A stretch of 64,000 nucleotides of DNA from JAABRU01 sp041390465 (GCA_041390465.1 JAWKPW010000004.1:1-64000), one strand, 5' to 3'. Shown: positions 48,532-57,922, counted from the first letter of the stretch. A program made the numbers and translations. Notes: generated by a model not told the origin, from the letters alone.

Positions 48532-48953
48532 ACAATCATATCGCAGGATTCGGTAAAGGGACACAGCCGGGCAAGCTTGAATCCGATAAAGGATTTGATC
48601 AGCGCGCAGGTATTGCGGGGAACCAGTTTTTCAGCGTCTTCCCTGCCCGCATCTGCCCCCGCGCACAGTCCCACCTGTATGGCATCTGCGGCCAGAGTCA
48701 GTTCTTCGGGAACAAAAACGCAGAAGGTTCCCACAATTTTTCTTCCTTCTGCCTTTGCATCCTGCAGTTCCCTAATGCGCAGCCCGTGTACTTCGGAAAG
48801 CACAAAATCCAGATATTCCATACCCTTGAGCCTGCCTTCCTGGCTCATGTAGATATCTCCGTAAAATTTTCCCAGAACCTCGAGCAGCCCGTCATGCGCG
48901 TCCAGATCCAGATTGAGTTTTTCCCACATTTCCCGATAGGGGGCATCTGCCAT
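48531..48953 (-). pseudogene. 2-hydroxyacyl-CoA dehydratase-family protein, 3'-truncated
   Basis: About 141 residues of the N-terminal part of a HgdB/BcrC-like (double-cubane or dehydratase D-component) protein are present, from MADAPYREMWEKLNLDLDAH with a good GGGAGA site. Recognisable features are the segment RKIVGTFCVFVPEELTLAAD, the cysteine-bearing LCAGADAGRE and VPRNTCALIKSFIGFK, and LCPFTESCDMIV. Similarity stops at CDMIV, exactly at the right-arm border. The normal protein is about 380-430 residues, so two thirds are missing. Such proteins reduce or dehydrate acyl-CoA substrates with an ATP-driven activator. Confidence 0.8.
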
Positions 48954-49465
48954 TGCTTTTTCTCCCTGTAAATGTTGAATATTGAATTCCGATCTGCCCT
49001 CAGCGCAGCGGCTCTGCGGGAGATGGCACACGGATTTTTTACATAATTCACCATTCATTTGGCCAAAAATCAAATTGTTTGTCCTAATGGCAGAAAAGGG
49101 AATGAATAGATTTCTTCTATGAGAGCCTGTTTGAAAATGCGATTACGGTGATAATCTTTTGATCATAAGTGGATAGTGGGATTTTTCATGCTGATAATTC
49201 CGATAACAGGCTCTTTGGAAGTTTGCGGGGGCGGTAAAACATGTTTTTCAGCATAACTGCCTTTAAGCATTTATTTTAATAAGATTAAGGCATGGTCCGG
49301 ATTCCGGATGCTTTATTGCTTATAAAAAAACTGTAATTATCTTAACTTATCAAAAGAAAACAGTTTTTTCCACCCCACAAACTCCCGAGGAACCCATAAT
49401 TTTATCAGCATGAAAAATCCCACTATCGACGAATCCTCTCAGAGAACGGGAGATGCGCCTGAAAC
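48954..49465. other. Intergenic stretch with a MITE-like element
   Basis: This stretch has no gene. It contains the 256-bp element at 49172-49427. The rest is AT-rich and includes the presumed promoter of the truncated dehydratase gene. Confidence 0.4.
49172..49427. mobile_element. 256-bp MITE-like element with exact 26-bp terminal inverted repeats
   Basis: The left end (49172-49197, containing GTGGGATTTTTCATGCTGAT) is exactly inverted at 49402-49427. The end sequence resembles the segment just after the IS1-like stop codon (CAGCATGAAAAGTCCCGCTA at 31676-31695 and its inverse in the right arm). The element may thus be mobilised by that transposase. It has no coding capacity. Confidence 0.65.
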
Positions 49466-50004
49466 TCAGCGGAGCTGTTTTCTCCTCTGTGTGTCCGGCA
49501 GTTCCGCTTCATTGTCGGCGTCGTCGTCCTCCAAAGCGGTGTATCTGGGGACAGGCGCCAGTCCGGTGCATTGACAATCACTGATGCCGAAATGCCGCTT
49601 CAGATCACGGATGACAGTTTCGCCCATGAAACTCCGGGCGCAAATTTCAATGATCCGGGCCGGTGTCAGCAGCAGGCCAGCCGGGGCGGAAATGAGCGAC
49701 TGACCTTTGGTTTTCACCACAACGATGCGTATCTTTTGAGATTTGTCACCGGTGATCCGAAGGTCACGGCAGACGACTTCAAGTTCTTTGATTTTTCCGC
49801 AAATTGAAACGGTTGCCGTTTCAGCCGGGAAGTGTTTCGGCAGGACGGAAAGTTTCTGTTTTCCGCTTTTTGGGGATTTTTCCGACTTCCACTTCCGGCG
49901 TTTTTTTCCGGGAGGGAACGGTTCCGGATCGTCCTGACCTTGTATGTTAGGATTACTTGACCCGCCCCATGCGTCAGTTTATAAGGTTTAAGAAAGTCAG
50001 TACC

Positions 50005-50165
50005 GTTCTGTCCCGTCCGGTGGCCGCGGCCACCGGACGGGACACGGCGGCGGTGAGATCGTCCCGACCCCGGATTACGAATCCGTCCGTAGCCTGATCC
50101 ACCGCCGCATCCTTACAACCCGGACAGTCGCAGGGGGCATGAAATGACCCCGCATACAAGGAATG
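50005..50165 (+). ncRNA. Putative bridge RNA of the IS110 element
   Basis: The leader holds a perfect 17-bp hairpin (50010-50043). A second stem follows, CGGCGGTG plus GATC (50048-50060) with GATC plus CACCGCCG (50096-50107). It encloses an internal loop capped by CGGATT-ACG-AATCCG (50071-50085). The 3' side of that loop has CCGTAGC (50087-50093), the exact complement of core plus right target (51125-51131). The 5' side has CCCGACCCC, near the left target CCCGCCCCA. A further segment, ACAGTCGC (50124-50131), equals the element's own right end plus core (51119-51126). This is the target-loop/donor-loop plan known for IS110 bridge RNAs. Transcript ends are not known. Confidence 0.7.
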
Positions 50166-51110
50166 GAATTTATTATGAAAAAATGTATCGGTATCGACAT
50201 TTCCAAAAAGACCTTTGATGTGCACTTTCTGCATGAAGGCTCCGATCATCATATTGATTATACTGCTGAAAACATCCGCAAAACTGTCAGAATGTTCCGT
50301 TCGGCGGAACCGGAACTCATTGTCATGGAAGCCACCGGCGGTTATGAACTTCCTCTGGCCGGGGAACTTTACGCTGCCGGGCTGCCGGTTGCAGTTGTCA
50401 ATCCGGCACGCATCCGGAATTTTGCAAAAGCCGCCGGACAGACAGCCAAAACCGGCAGGATTGATGCACGCATCATCGCCCGGTTCGCAGATGTCATGGA
50501 ACCTCCTCTCAGAACTGCCCGGAATGACACATCCTCTGAAATCAGAGCATTGGTTGTCCGGAAACGCCGGCTCACGGACATGCGCACAGCGGAAAAAAAC
50601 CGCACGGAGCATATCCGGGATGAGTTCATTGAACAAAGCATCCGGCAGGTCACTGTCACCCCTGAAACGCAGATCCGCCTGCTTCAGGATCGGATACGTG
50701 ATCTCATTGCATCAGTCCCTGAACTGAAGCAGAAAACTGAACTGATTCAGTCTGTTCCGGGTATCGGAGAAAACACTGCCGCCGCCCTGGTATCCGGTCT
50801 GCCGGAGATTGGAACCATGAACGGCAGGAAAATCGCAGCCCTCACCGGAACTGCCCCTGTAAACAGGGACAGCGGGCAGTCCCGGGGAAAACGCATGACC
50901 GGAGGGGGCCGCTGTGAGATCAGAAAACTGCTGTATATGCCCACCCTGGCCGCAATCCGTCACAATCCGGTTATCCGTTCATATTACCTCCGTCTGGCTG
51001 ACAGGGGTAAAAATAAAATGGTGGCCGTTGCGGCCTGCATGAGAAAGATCCTTGTGATCCTTAACAGCATGGTTGCAAAAAACGAAGCATGGAACACGGA
51101 TTATGCTTGA
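50163..51110 (+). CDS. IS110-family transposase (bridge recombinase)
   Basis: This intact protein of about 311-315 residues starts at 50163 or, more typically, at MKKCIGIDIS (50175). The RuvC-like DEDD domain shows the first Asp in GIDISKKTFDVHF, the Glu in LIVMEATGGYE, and KTGRIDARIIARFAD with the later aspartates. A coiled region follows, then the transposase_20 domain with VPGIGENTAAALVS and the segment RDSGQSRGKRMTGGG, which holds the serine nucleophile region. Recombination by this family is guided by a bridge RNA from the element's non-coding end, which here is the leader just upstream. All key motifs are present, so it is probably active. Confidence 0.93.
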   Translation: MEFIMKKCIGIDISKKTFDVHFLHEGSDHHIDYTAENIRKTVRMFRSAEPELIVMEATGGYELPLAGELYAAGLPVAVVNPARIRNFAKAAGQTAKTGRIDARIIARFADVMEPPLRTARNDTSSEIRALVVRKRRLTDMRTAEKNRTEHIRDEFIEQSIRQVTVTPETQIRLLQDRIRDLIASVPELKQKTELIQSVPGIGENTAAALVSGLPEIGTMNGRKIAALTGTAPVNRDSGQSRGKRMTGGGRCEIRKLLYMPTLAAIRHNPVIRSYYLRLADRGKNKMVAVAACMRKILVILNSMVAKNEAWNTDYA

Positions 51111-51424
51111 CATTTAACACAGTCGCTACGGTGTCCCGGCGCATCCGGCTGATGAAGGGGGGCTTTGAAAAATAAGCGTCAGCCACAGCCTGAACCGGCT
51201 GGGCCCCGATCACTGCCTTAATCTGAGTCATCATGGGGACTCCCGAAAATTCACAGGCCGGGTGCTTCCCATCGGATCAACAATGAATCCAGTGGCATGG
51301 GCTGAGCGAAAGACAGTTCCGCATAGAGTCGGGAGATGCGAGGGATGTTTACCGGTTTACCAGAAATGTCACACCGGAATGATGATTTTGGAAGAGGTAA
51401 CCTGTTGAAATTTAAAAGGCAGGA

Positions 51425-51779
51425 TGGTGGAGGCGGCGGGAGTTGAACCCGCGTCCGAAAATATTCCACATCGGCATCTACATACTTATCCTGAAAACTG
51501 AATCTCGCTTTTCAGGTCTCCTTCAGGCGGGATACGCTGAAAAGCCAGCCTGTGAGAATTTGCCTTTTCCGGGCCAGGCGACCGGAAGCGGCTATCCTGC
51601 AAAGTCGACGCCCTTGGCAGATCCGCAGGAGAAAATCTGTCAGGACGATGGCCGACTAAGCGGCCATGGCGTAGTTATAATCGTCTGCGATTATGTTTAA
51701 TTCCCGCGTTTAACGAGCAGCCGGAAAGCTCGGTATGCAGCCTATGCTTCTTTATCCCCGTCGAAGCCATTTCGCCCCC
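51425..51779 (-). ncRNA. ssrA: tmRNA (SsrA), tag ADDYNYAMAA
   Basis: On the minus strand the RNA begins GGGGGCGAAATGGCTTCGAC and ends with the tRNA-like T-arm GGTTCAACTCCCGCC and CGCCTCCACCA. The first seven bases pair with the acceptor 3' arm with one G-U pair. The tag frame (51656-51688) reads GCA GAC GAT TAT AAC TAC GCC ATG GCC GCT TAG, giving ADDYNYAMAA. The 355-nt length is normal. The RNA rescues stalled ribosomes with SmpB. CCA is encoded. Its 3' end is followed at once by transposase debris, and tmRNA 3' ends are frequent island attachment sites. Confidence 0.97.
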
Positions 51780-52034
51780 TTAAGGGTGAGGGAATCTGTC
51801 TGAAAGAACATTTTGATTGCTATTCAATATGAATGTATTATAATGAAGACATCTCTGTTTGTCAAGACGATTGCGATGATTTCTCCGGATTTCTGAACAC
51901 ATGACTTCAATGCAACTTTAAACAGATACCTGAAAAAACGGCATACTGTTGTCAAAAACCTGCTTGCTGCCCTGAAAATTTTTTTGGATTTCTGCACAGG
52001 ATCTGCCCTGCTTTCAGAAAAAAATACTGCTGAC

Positions 52035-52544
52035 ATGAAAACTCAGATAACTGGCCAAAACAGACTTGCAAAACGTTCAGGGGAGAATGAGCGAACTTTT
52101 CTGCCTCTGATGAGAAGGATACTGCACTGCATTTTCCTGTATGTGTGGGCATTTCCGAACACATGTATGGGAATCCCCTTTGTTCTCATGGCCTTGTGTC
52201 CGGGTGGCAATATCCGGTGGGTCAGAGGGGTTTTGGAAGTCAGCGGCCCGATTATTGACAAATTTCTGAAAAACTGCATTCCGGTTATTGGAGGAGCATC
52301 TGCCATGACGCTGGGACATATTGTCATAGGCAGAGATCCGGAATGCCTGAATTCCGCTCGAATCCATGAACTGGTTCATGTGCGCCAGTGTGAAAGATGG
52401 GGGCCTTTTTTTATTCCGGCATACTTCACAGCCACCCTTGTCGCCTTTTGCAAAGGCCGAGATCCTTATCTGGGAAACAGATTTGAACGGGAAGCATACG
52501 AAAAGGAGGCAGAAGAACAGAAAAAACAGGATGGGCAACTGTAA
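52035..52544 (+). CDS. Small membrane protein with HELVH motif
   Basis: This conserved-looking protein of about 169 residues has two hydrophobic stretches (ILHCIFLYVWAFPNTCMGIP and a weaker one near FFIPAYFTATLVAF) and a zinc-metalloprotease-like motif HELVHVRQCERWGPFF. The C-terminus is charged (FEREAYEKEAEEQKKQ). I start it at MKTQITGQNR; ATG 52110 just before the first helix is also possible and no ribosome-binding site decides. I recognise the ARIHELVHVRQ...GPFF pattern as a recurrent bacterial hypothetical family. Catalytic activity is not established. Confidence 0.65.
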   Translation: MKTQITGQNRLAKRSGENERTFLPLMRRILHCIFLYVWAFPNTCMGIPFVLMALCPGGNIRWVRGVLEVSGPIIDKFLKNCIPVIGGASAMTLGHIVIGRDPECLNSARIHELVHVRQCERWGPFFIPAYFTATLVAFCKGRDPYLGNRFEREAYEKEAEEQKKQDGQL

Positions 52545-52831
52545 TACCAATTCTCTGCTGAAACCATATGTTGCGGAAGGCAAAGCCGATTCTCCGCAGA
52601 TTTTGCACAGTCCTGTCCGTTTTTTGTGACCTTTGTGCCTTCCTTATGTCCTTTGCGGCTGCCCTTTCAAGGTGTGAGAAATAATCATTTAACATCAGGT
52701 TGTTGCAGACAGCCTTTTTTGATGTTGTCTGTCTGTGGTTGTTGCGATCTACGGAGTTGCCCTGACCGGTTCGTGACTCACCTTGAAAGGGCTGGTCCTT
52801 TGCGGTTAAAATTTCAAAGGAGAATTGGTAT
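52544..52831. mobile_element. MITE-like element, 288 bp, with nested hairpin insert
   Basis: It starts ATACCAATTCTCTGCTGAAA and ends TTTCAAAGGAGAATTGGTAT, imperfect inverted repeats, and its first 90 bases closely match 6321-6412. It is longer than that copy because of an internal segment at about 52661-52793 with its own ends GCCCTTTCAAGGTG and CACCTTGAAAGGGC. It appears that one small inverted-repeat element has inserted into another. Confidence 0.7.
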
Positions 52832-52863
52832 AAAATCTGCAAAAAGGTTGGAAGCAAAACGCA

Positions 52864-52894
52864 AAAAAGGGAAAGGTCAAAACCTTTCCCTTTT
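52864..52894 (-). terminator. Rho-independent terminator of the apr-qmo operon
   Basis: AAAAGGGAAAGGT (52865-52877), a CAAA loop and ACCTTTCCCTTTT (52882-52894) form a 13-bp stem. On the minus strand it is followed by a run of T (complement of 52863-52868). It lies about 130 bases past the qmoC stop, and plus-strand T-richness makes it usable in both directions. Confidence 0.75.
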
Positions 52895-53021
52895 CATTTT
52901 TTGGCAGTGGGTCAAACAGCTTGCTTTCCTGATTTCAAACCTGCGTTTCACGCAGAAAAAGATTGTGAAGCACTGCTTTGCTTTCTCAACCGTGACCCAT
53001 TTTTTCTTGCTTCTGACTTAC

Positions 53022-54170
53022 TTATTTCCTGCCTGTGTATTCCGCATAAGCCATTGCCACTGTTCTGTAAATGATATGCCCGAATTTGGAGAAGGGCAGA
53101 CAGATAAAAAATGTCCAGATACAGATCAGGTGCAGAAAATAAATGGTATAGGACATACCGGCCGCTCCGCCGAGACGTGTCATCTGCGTCAGCATACCGG
53201 TCAGGCCCAGGGCCAGCGCCAGTCCCACAATGAACCAATCTTTGTAAGCCGAAACCTGATCGCTTTTGCTGATCCGATCCTTGATCATCAAAGCCGCACC
53301 GATAATCAGGGACACACCCGCAATGTTGCCCAGCCATTTCACCGGGTTCAACTGGGAATAAGGGCCGTGGATGCCGAAAATGTACAGCACCACAAAAAAG
53401 ATATTGGTCACAACAAAAAGTCCCAGGAACCCGAAAAACACCATCATGTGCGAAGTGGCTCTTTCCGCATTCTCTCCGCATTCCGTAAATTTCTTGTGCT
53501 GCAAAATACCGGGAATCACCTTGATCAGCGCCAGCACAAACCCCTTGGGATCAATCTTCTCTTTGTCCGTCTTCCCGTTTGCCAGCGCATCTTTGTGAAT
53601 GTCAGCCGCAAAACGCTTCAGCCCCAGCCCAAATACAGCAAGGGAAAAGAAAAAAGTCGGAATCATCACAATGTCCACCAGCGTGGTGTGGATGAATTTG
53701 GCATGAACAATGGCATCCCCGCCCGGAGTGAAATCCAGAAAATGCAGCCCGAACAGATTGCCAATCAGACCGATGACAAGAAAAAGAACAGCGGGAATGG
53801 CCAGAAGAACGGGCAGTTTTTTCGGATCATTGATCATATCAGCCAGTTTTTTCGGCTCCGCATATTCCTTTATGGCATAAGACCGCACAGCCGCCAGCAC
53901 ATCACCCGGTTTTGCCCCCCTCGGACACAGACTGGTGCAGTCCCCGCAGTTGTGGCATAGCCAGATATCCCCGTTGCCCACCAGCCTGTCCTTCAGTCCC
54001 CAGGAAGCCGCTATCATCTCTTTTCTCGGAAACGGCCGGTTGTCCGGAGAAATGGGACAGGCCACAGCACAGGTCGCACACTGATAGCACTTTTTCAGAT
54101 CTCCTCCGCCAAGCCCGATTACTTCATTGATAAATCCCACATCCGGCTCAAGCATATGTCTGTCTGTCAT
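53022..54170 (-). CDS. qmoC: QmoC, membrane subunit of the Qmo complex
   Basis: This 382-residue subunit fuses an HdrC-like iron-sulfur domain to an HdrE/NarI-like membrane domain. The N-terminal part has CYQCATCAVACP and CHNCGDCTSLCP for two [4Fe-4S] clusters. The C-terminal part has about six hydrophobic helices, including LLAIPAVLFLVIGLIGNLF, MMVFFGFLGLFVVTNIFFVV and VGLALALGLTGMLTQ. It takes electrons from menaquinol for QmoAB, which pass them to AprBA. The gene is intact, starts with AGGGAGG upstream, and is last in the apr-qmo operon. Confidence 0.96.
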   Translation of the reverse strand: MTDRHMLEPDVGFINEVIGLGGGDLKKCYQCATCAVACPISPDNRPFPRKEMIAASWGLKDRLVGNGDIWLCHNCGDCTSLCPRGAKPGDVLAAVRSYAIKEYAEPKKLADMINDPKKLPVLLAIPAVLFLVIGLIGNLFGLHFLDFTPGGDAIVHAKFIHTTLVDIVMIPTFFFSLAVFGLGLKRFAADIHKDALANGKTDKEKIDPKGFVLALIKVIPGILQHKKFTECGENAERATSHMMVFFGFLGLFVVTNIFFVVLYIFGIHGPYSQLNPVKWLGNIAGVSLIIGAALMIKDRISKSDQVSAYKDWFIVGLALALGLTGMLTQMTRLGGAAGMSYTIYFLHLICIWTFFICLPFSKFGHIIYRTVAMAYAEYTGRK

Positions 54171-54186
54171 TTTTCATTAACCTCCC

Positions 54187-54265
54187 TGTTTGTCAGTTGA
54201 CAGTGTGCAGTCATCAGTTTTCTGCCTGCTGTTCACTGACAACTGTTCACTGACAACTGTTCACT
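54187..54265. repeat. Degenerate CAGTGAACAGTT-type short repeats
   Basis: The qmoC-qmoB gap contains repeated TTCACTGACAACTGTTCACT units. They belong to the same family as those in the hdr operon gaps at 22155-22250 and 26133-26290. Confidence 0.75.
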
Positions 54266-54267
54266 GA

Positions 54268-56586
54268 TTAGAAGCCTTTGAACGGGTTCGGGCCCAGCGC
54301 CTCAACAGATTCCACAAAATCATTGATGATCTTCGGCACGTTGTCATATTCATCAATGGCTATCTCAAACTGTGCCACCCGCTCCACTTCCAGGGCCAGA
54401 CTTGCCAGCGCGTCACCAATCTTTTTCATCCGGATCTGGGCCAGCTCACTGCCCTTCACAAAATGGCACTGGTAATCATCCCCATGTTTGCACCCCAGCA
54501 GGAACACCCCGTCCATGCCCTGGGACAGGGCATCCTTAATCCAGATCACATTCACAGATCCCAGGCACCGCACCGGAATCAGGCGCACATCCGCAGAATA
54601 GGACAGTCCTTTCAGTCCGGCAATGTCCAGAGCAGGCAGCGCATCGTTTTCGCACACCAGCCCCAGAATCCGCAGCGGCGGCTCCGAATAATCATCCGTG
54701 GACGGAACCTTCACGGCCTTGACCATGGAACCGATGCTGTCAATATTGTAATCCGCAAACCCGATGATGCGCTCCGGACAGGCCCCCATGCACGTGCCGC
54801 ACCGTCTGCATCTTGTGGGATTCGGCTTGGGCGTGCCTTTTTCATCATCATCCAGCGCACCAAAGGGGCATTCCTCTGTGCACCGCTTGCACTGCGTGCA
54901 TCTCTGGAAAAAGAAATCCGGAAACGTCATGTCCCCGGAACGGGGATGCACGGCCACACCCCGGTTCGAGCATTCCACGCACTGAATGGCCTTCAGCGCC
55001 GCACCCGAGGCATCCTCCACAGACTCCTCAAAGGTCATGCTGCGGCGGATGGCACCGGCCGCATAAATCCCGGTCCTCTGGGTCTCATACGGAAAACAGA
55101 TGAAATTGGAATCACAGTACCCGTTGAACAGACCAATGTCCCGGAACCCCGGGCCCTGACGGTAGGCCAGATTGATCACCGGATCATCCGCAGTGACCGG
55201 AACCATGCCGGTTCCCAGCACCACCATGTCAGCCTTCACCGCAATCTTTTCCCCCAGCAGCGTGCTGTCCGCCTCCACAACCAGACCCGTGCCGTTTTTG
55301 GCAACCTTCACCACCTCGCCCTTGGTCAGGAAAATGCCCGGATCCTGCTGCACGGTTTTGTAAAAATTCTCATTCAGCCCCGGGGTCCGCATATGCTGGT
55401 AAAAAATGTAGGACTTGCCGTCCGCATAATCCTCGCGCACATACTTGGCCTGCTTCAGCGCCACCATGCTGGTCACCGCACCCGCATAACTGAAATCCGC
55501 ATCACGTCACTTTGGCTCTGCACAAACCACCGATTTGGCCGGCCTGCTTCGTCAGACCAGACCACAGACGCCGCGGCCATTTCCTCAAACTGGTGGTTGG
55601 TCTTTCCACATCGAGGCGGGCTTCCGTATCCCAAATGGGCAAATTCCCCTCAGCAGAGTTTGTACGGACGCCACCCGCAAGCCAGAATCCACGGCTGAAC
55701 TTCTCCCCATTCGGATCAGCCTTCAGAATGTCAACTTTGCCCTTGTTGTATTCCAGATACACCTCATGCAGCTTTTCCGCCTCCAGTTCCTTTGAAACAT
55801 CCACCTTCATCTCCTGGAAGCGGCGGAAAGGGACATCAAGCTCAATCTTCTCCCCCGGTTTCTTCAAAGTCACCGTGAAATCCCCAGGCTGCCCGCGATA
55901 CGCGCCACCACAGGAGGTTTCTTCCTGATGTTGGGATACTTCTCCATCTCATCAATCTTGGACTGCACCACAGAGGGAATCAGACTGTCATAGGGCCACC
56001 CCATGGGGGTCTGCTTGCGCACTTTGGCCGCATATCCCCCCAGGTAAGACTCCTTTTCCACTATGGTGACCTCATATCCCATCTTCGCGGCATCAATGGC
56101 TGCGGAAATGCCGCTCACACCGCCGCCGATGACCAGAATCCGGCTCGGAGAAATTCTCCAGTTTGTAAGGCTCCGGCAGTTTTATTTTCTGCACCCGCGC
56201 CATGCCCATGCGGATGTAATCCTCGGCCATCATCTGAACCCGGTCAAAATTGTCCGCATCCGCTTTTTCCTCTTCGCTCAGCATGAAGACACAGACCGGG
56301 GATGGGACCACACCACACCTTCCCGCAGATTGACCCGATCCACAATGCAGCCGTCAAATTTGAAAACATCAAAGTTCACCCGCCGGGAGCAGGCCCCCAT
56401 CACCAGGGTGTTGACCCCGCCCTCAATATCTTTCCTCAGGGCAGCCAGCCCCTCTTTTCCGCAAAAACAGGAATGTGTGCTGACAGGAAGTCCCTCCTCC
56501 TCAGGAACAGCGCACAGGGCCTTTATATCCAGAGCCTCCCCGATTCCGCACCCTGTGCAGATATATACACCGTATTTCTTGTCCAT
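54268..56586 (-). CDS. qmoB: QmoB, HdrA-like subunit with MvhD-like tail (frameshifted N-terminal third)
   Basis: QmoB (about 770 residues) joins an HdrA-type FAD domain, two ferredoxin clusters and an MvhD/FlpD-like C-terminal domain. It starts MDKKYGVYICTGCGIGEALD with an AGGAGG site. The last 402 residues are clean and contain CTQCKRCTEECPFG, CRRCGTCMGACPERI, VRCLGSVNVIWIKDALSQG and LLGCKHGDDYQCHFVKG. Upstream, between 55480 and 56320, at least four indels divide the FAD region (GISAAIDAAKMGYEVTIVEK, SYLGGYAAKVRKQTP and other pieces). All expected segments are present in order, so these are most likely sequence errors in an essential gene. Confidence 0.9.
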
Positions 56587-56649
56587 GAATATCCTCCTGG
56601 TTTCAGTGCGCAGTCAGCCTGTCTGTCCCGGCTGAAAACTGCCTCACTG

Positions 56650-57922
56650 TTATCTGTTCGCAATGGTCTGAATCGCCTTCAGAGCCATGCCGGTTGCATT
56701 CTGGTTGGACGAAACCACATCCGCAGGTTTGTTCGCGCACCCTGCCGCAAACATTCCTCCCTTTGCAAAGTCGTTGAGGATGAATCCGTCTTCCGTGTAT
56801 TCCAGATCCGCCGGCAGTTTCACATTCGCGGCACTCGGCTGCATGCCCGTGGCCAGCACGGCCATGTCCACTGTCTGGTGAATCTTTTCCCCGGTCACAG
56901 CATTCTCCGCTGTCACAGTGATCCTTCTGCTCTCCGGTTCCTCACTGACTGCGGCAACCTTGCCCTTGATAAAGAAGATATTCGGATCTTCCTTGATTTT
57001 GCTGTAAAATTTTTCATACCGCTGCCCCGGAGCCCGCAGATCAATGTAAAAAATGTAAATCCTGGCATCCGGATACAGTGCGCGCGCTATACGTGGCCTG
57101 CTTGAGCGAGGCCATGCAGCAGATATAGGAACAGTAAGGCAGATGGTTTTCATCCCGTGAACCCGCACACTGCACAAAGGCCACACTCTCCGGAGCCCTG
57201 TCATCCGAGGGACGCAGGATTTTCCCCCCGGTGGGTCCGTTGAGCTGCGCCATCCGCTCCATCATCATGTTGGTCACAATGTTGCGGTATCTGCCAAACC
57301 CCAGATTGTCAATCCGGTTCGCATCATAGGGCTCCCAGCCCGTGGCCCACACAATGGAACCCACATTCAGACTCACGGTTTTGGCCTCCCTTATCCAGAT
57401 CCACCGCATCGCACCCGGAAGGCCTCTTTGCATCGTTTCGCATCCTCTGTGCCGACAATCCGCGGAGAAATCACATACCGGGCAGGAAAGGCCATCTCAT
57501 GGGGCAGATACGCGGCCTTGATTCTGTCCATGCCGAAATTGAACTCATTGGGAACCTCTGCCGTGCACACCTTTGCACATTCCCCGCAGCACGTGCAGTT
57601 CGCATTCACATATCTGGGACTCAGCTTCACACGGACCTCATAATTCCCGGGTGCGCCCTCCACCTTTTCCACCTCGGCGAAAAACGAACACTTTGATGTT
57701 CGGATTGTCCAGCGATCCCGCCTGAAATTGATCTCCAGACCGCAGGTCGTGGTTCCTAACGGGAAAATACTGATTGAGCTGCGCCACTTCTCCCACCAGT
57801 TCAGGATACTTTTTCATTAAACACCTGTACCACTTCCGCAGCTTCAAGGGCTGCGGTCAGGCCGCTGATCCCCCCCACAACCAGAATGCTCCCGCTGGCA
57901 GGGTTTGTCTGTCTGTTGTCAT
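56650..57922 (-). CDS. qmoA: QmoA, HdrA-like FAD subunit (frameshifted)
   Basis: QmoA (about 420 residues) is the soluble FAD subunit that works with QmoB between the quinone pool and APS reductase. From ATG 57922 the pieces read SILVVGGISGLTAALEAAEV, then VAQLNQYFPV, GNYEVRVKLSPRYVNANCTC, ANEFNFGMDR-type segment NEFNFGMDRIKAAYLPHEMA, RPSDDRAPESVAFVQCAGSR, YCSYICCMASLKQATY and FAAGCANKPADVVSSNQNAT. At least five indels are spread between 57020 and 57890. Every family landmark is kept, so the gene is probably intact in the cell. A GGAGGG site precedes the start. Confidence 0.9.

Larger units (their letters stand above)
49971..51126 (+). mobile_element. IS110-family insertion sequence with bridge-RNA-like leader
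   Basis: The element is bounded by GC at 49971-49972 and GC at 51125-51126. Collapsing it to a single GC restores an open frame across the interrupted transposase gene, which fixes the borders. There are no inverted repeats at the ends and no target duplication beyond the core, as usual for IS110. It holds about 190 bases of structured non-coding leader, an intact transposase and a short tail. Confidence 0.88.
49466..51420 (-). pseudogene. DDE transposase gene interrupted by IS110
   Basis: The 3' part (49466-49970) encodes KSGKQKLSVLPKHFPAETAT, VSICGKIKELEVVCRDLRIT, IRIVVVKTKGQSLISAPAGL and IIEICARSFMGETVIRDLKR, ending near QCT. The 5' part (51127-51420) encodes MMTQIKAVIGAQPVQAVADA and YFSKPPFISRMRRDTV. 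If the IS110 element is removed leaving one GC, the two parts join in frame as RRDTVAWGGSS. It is an IS4/IS701-type transposase fold that I cannot place further. The extreme N-terminus is cut close to the tmRNA gene. Confidence 0.7.
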
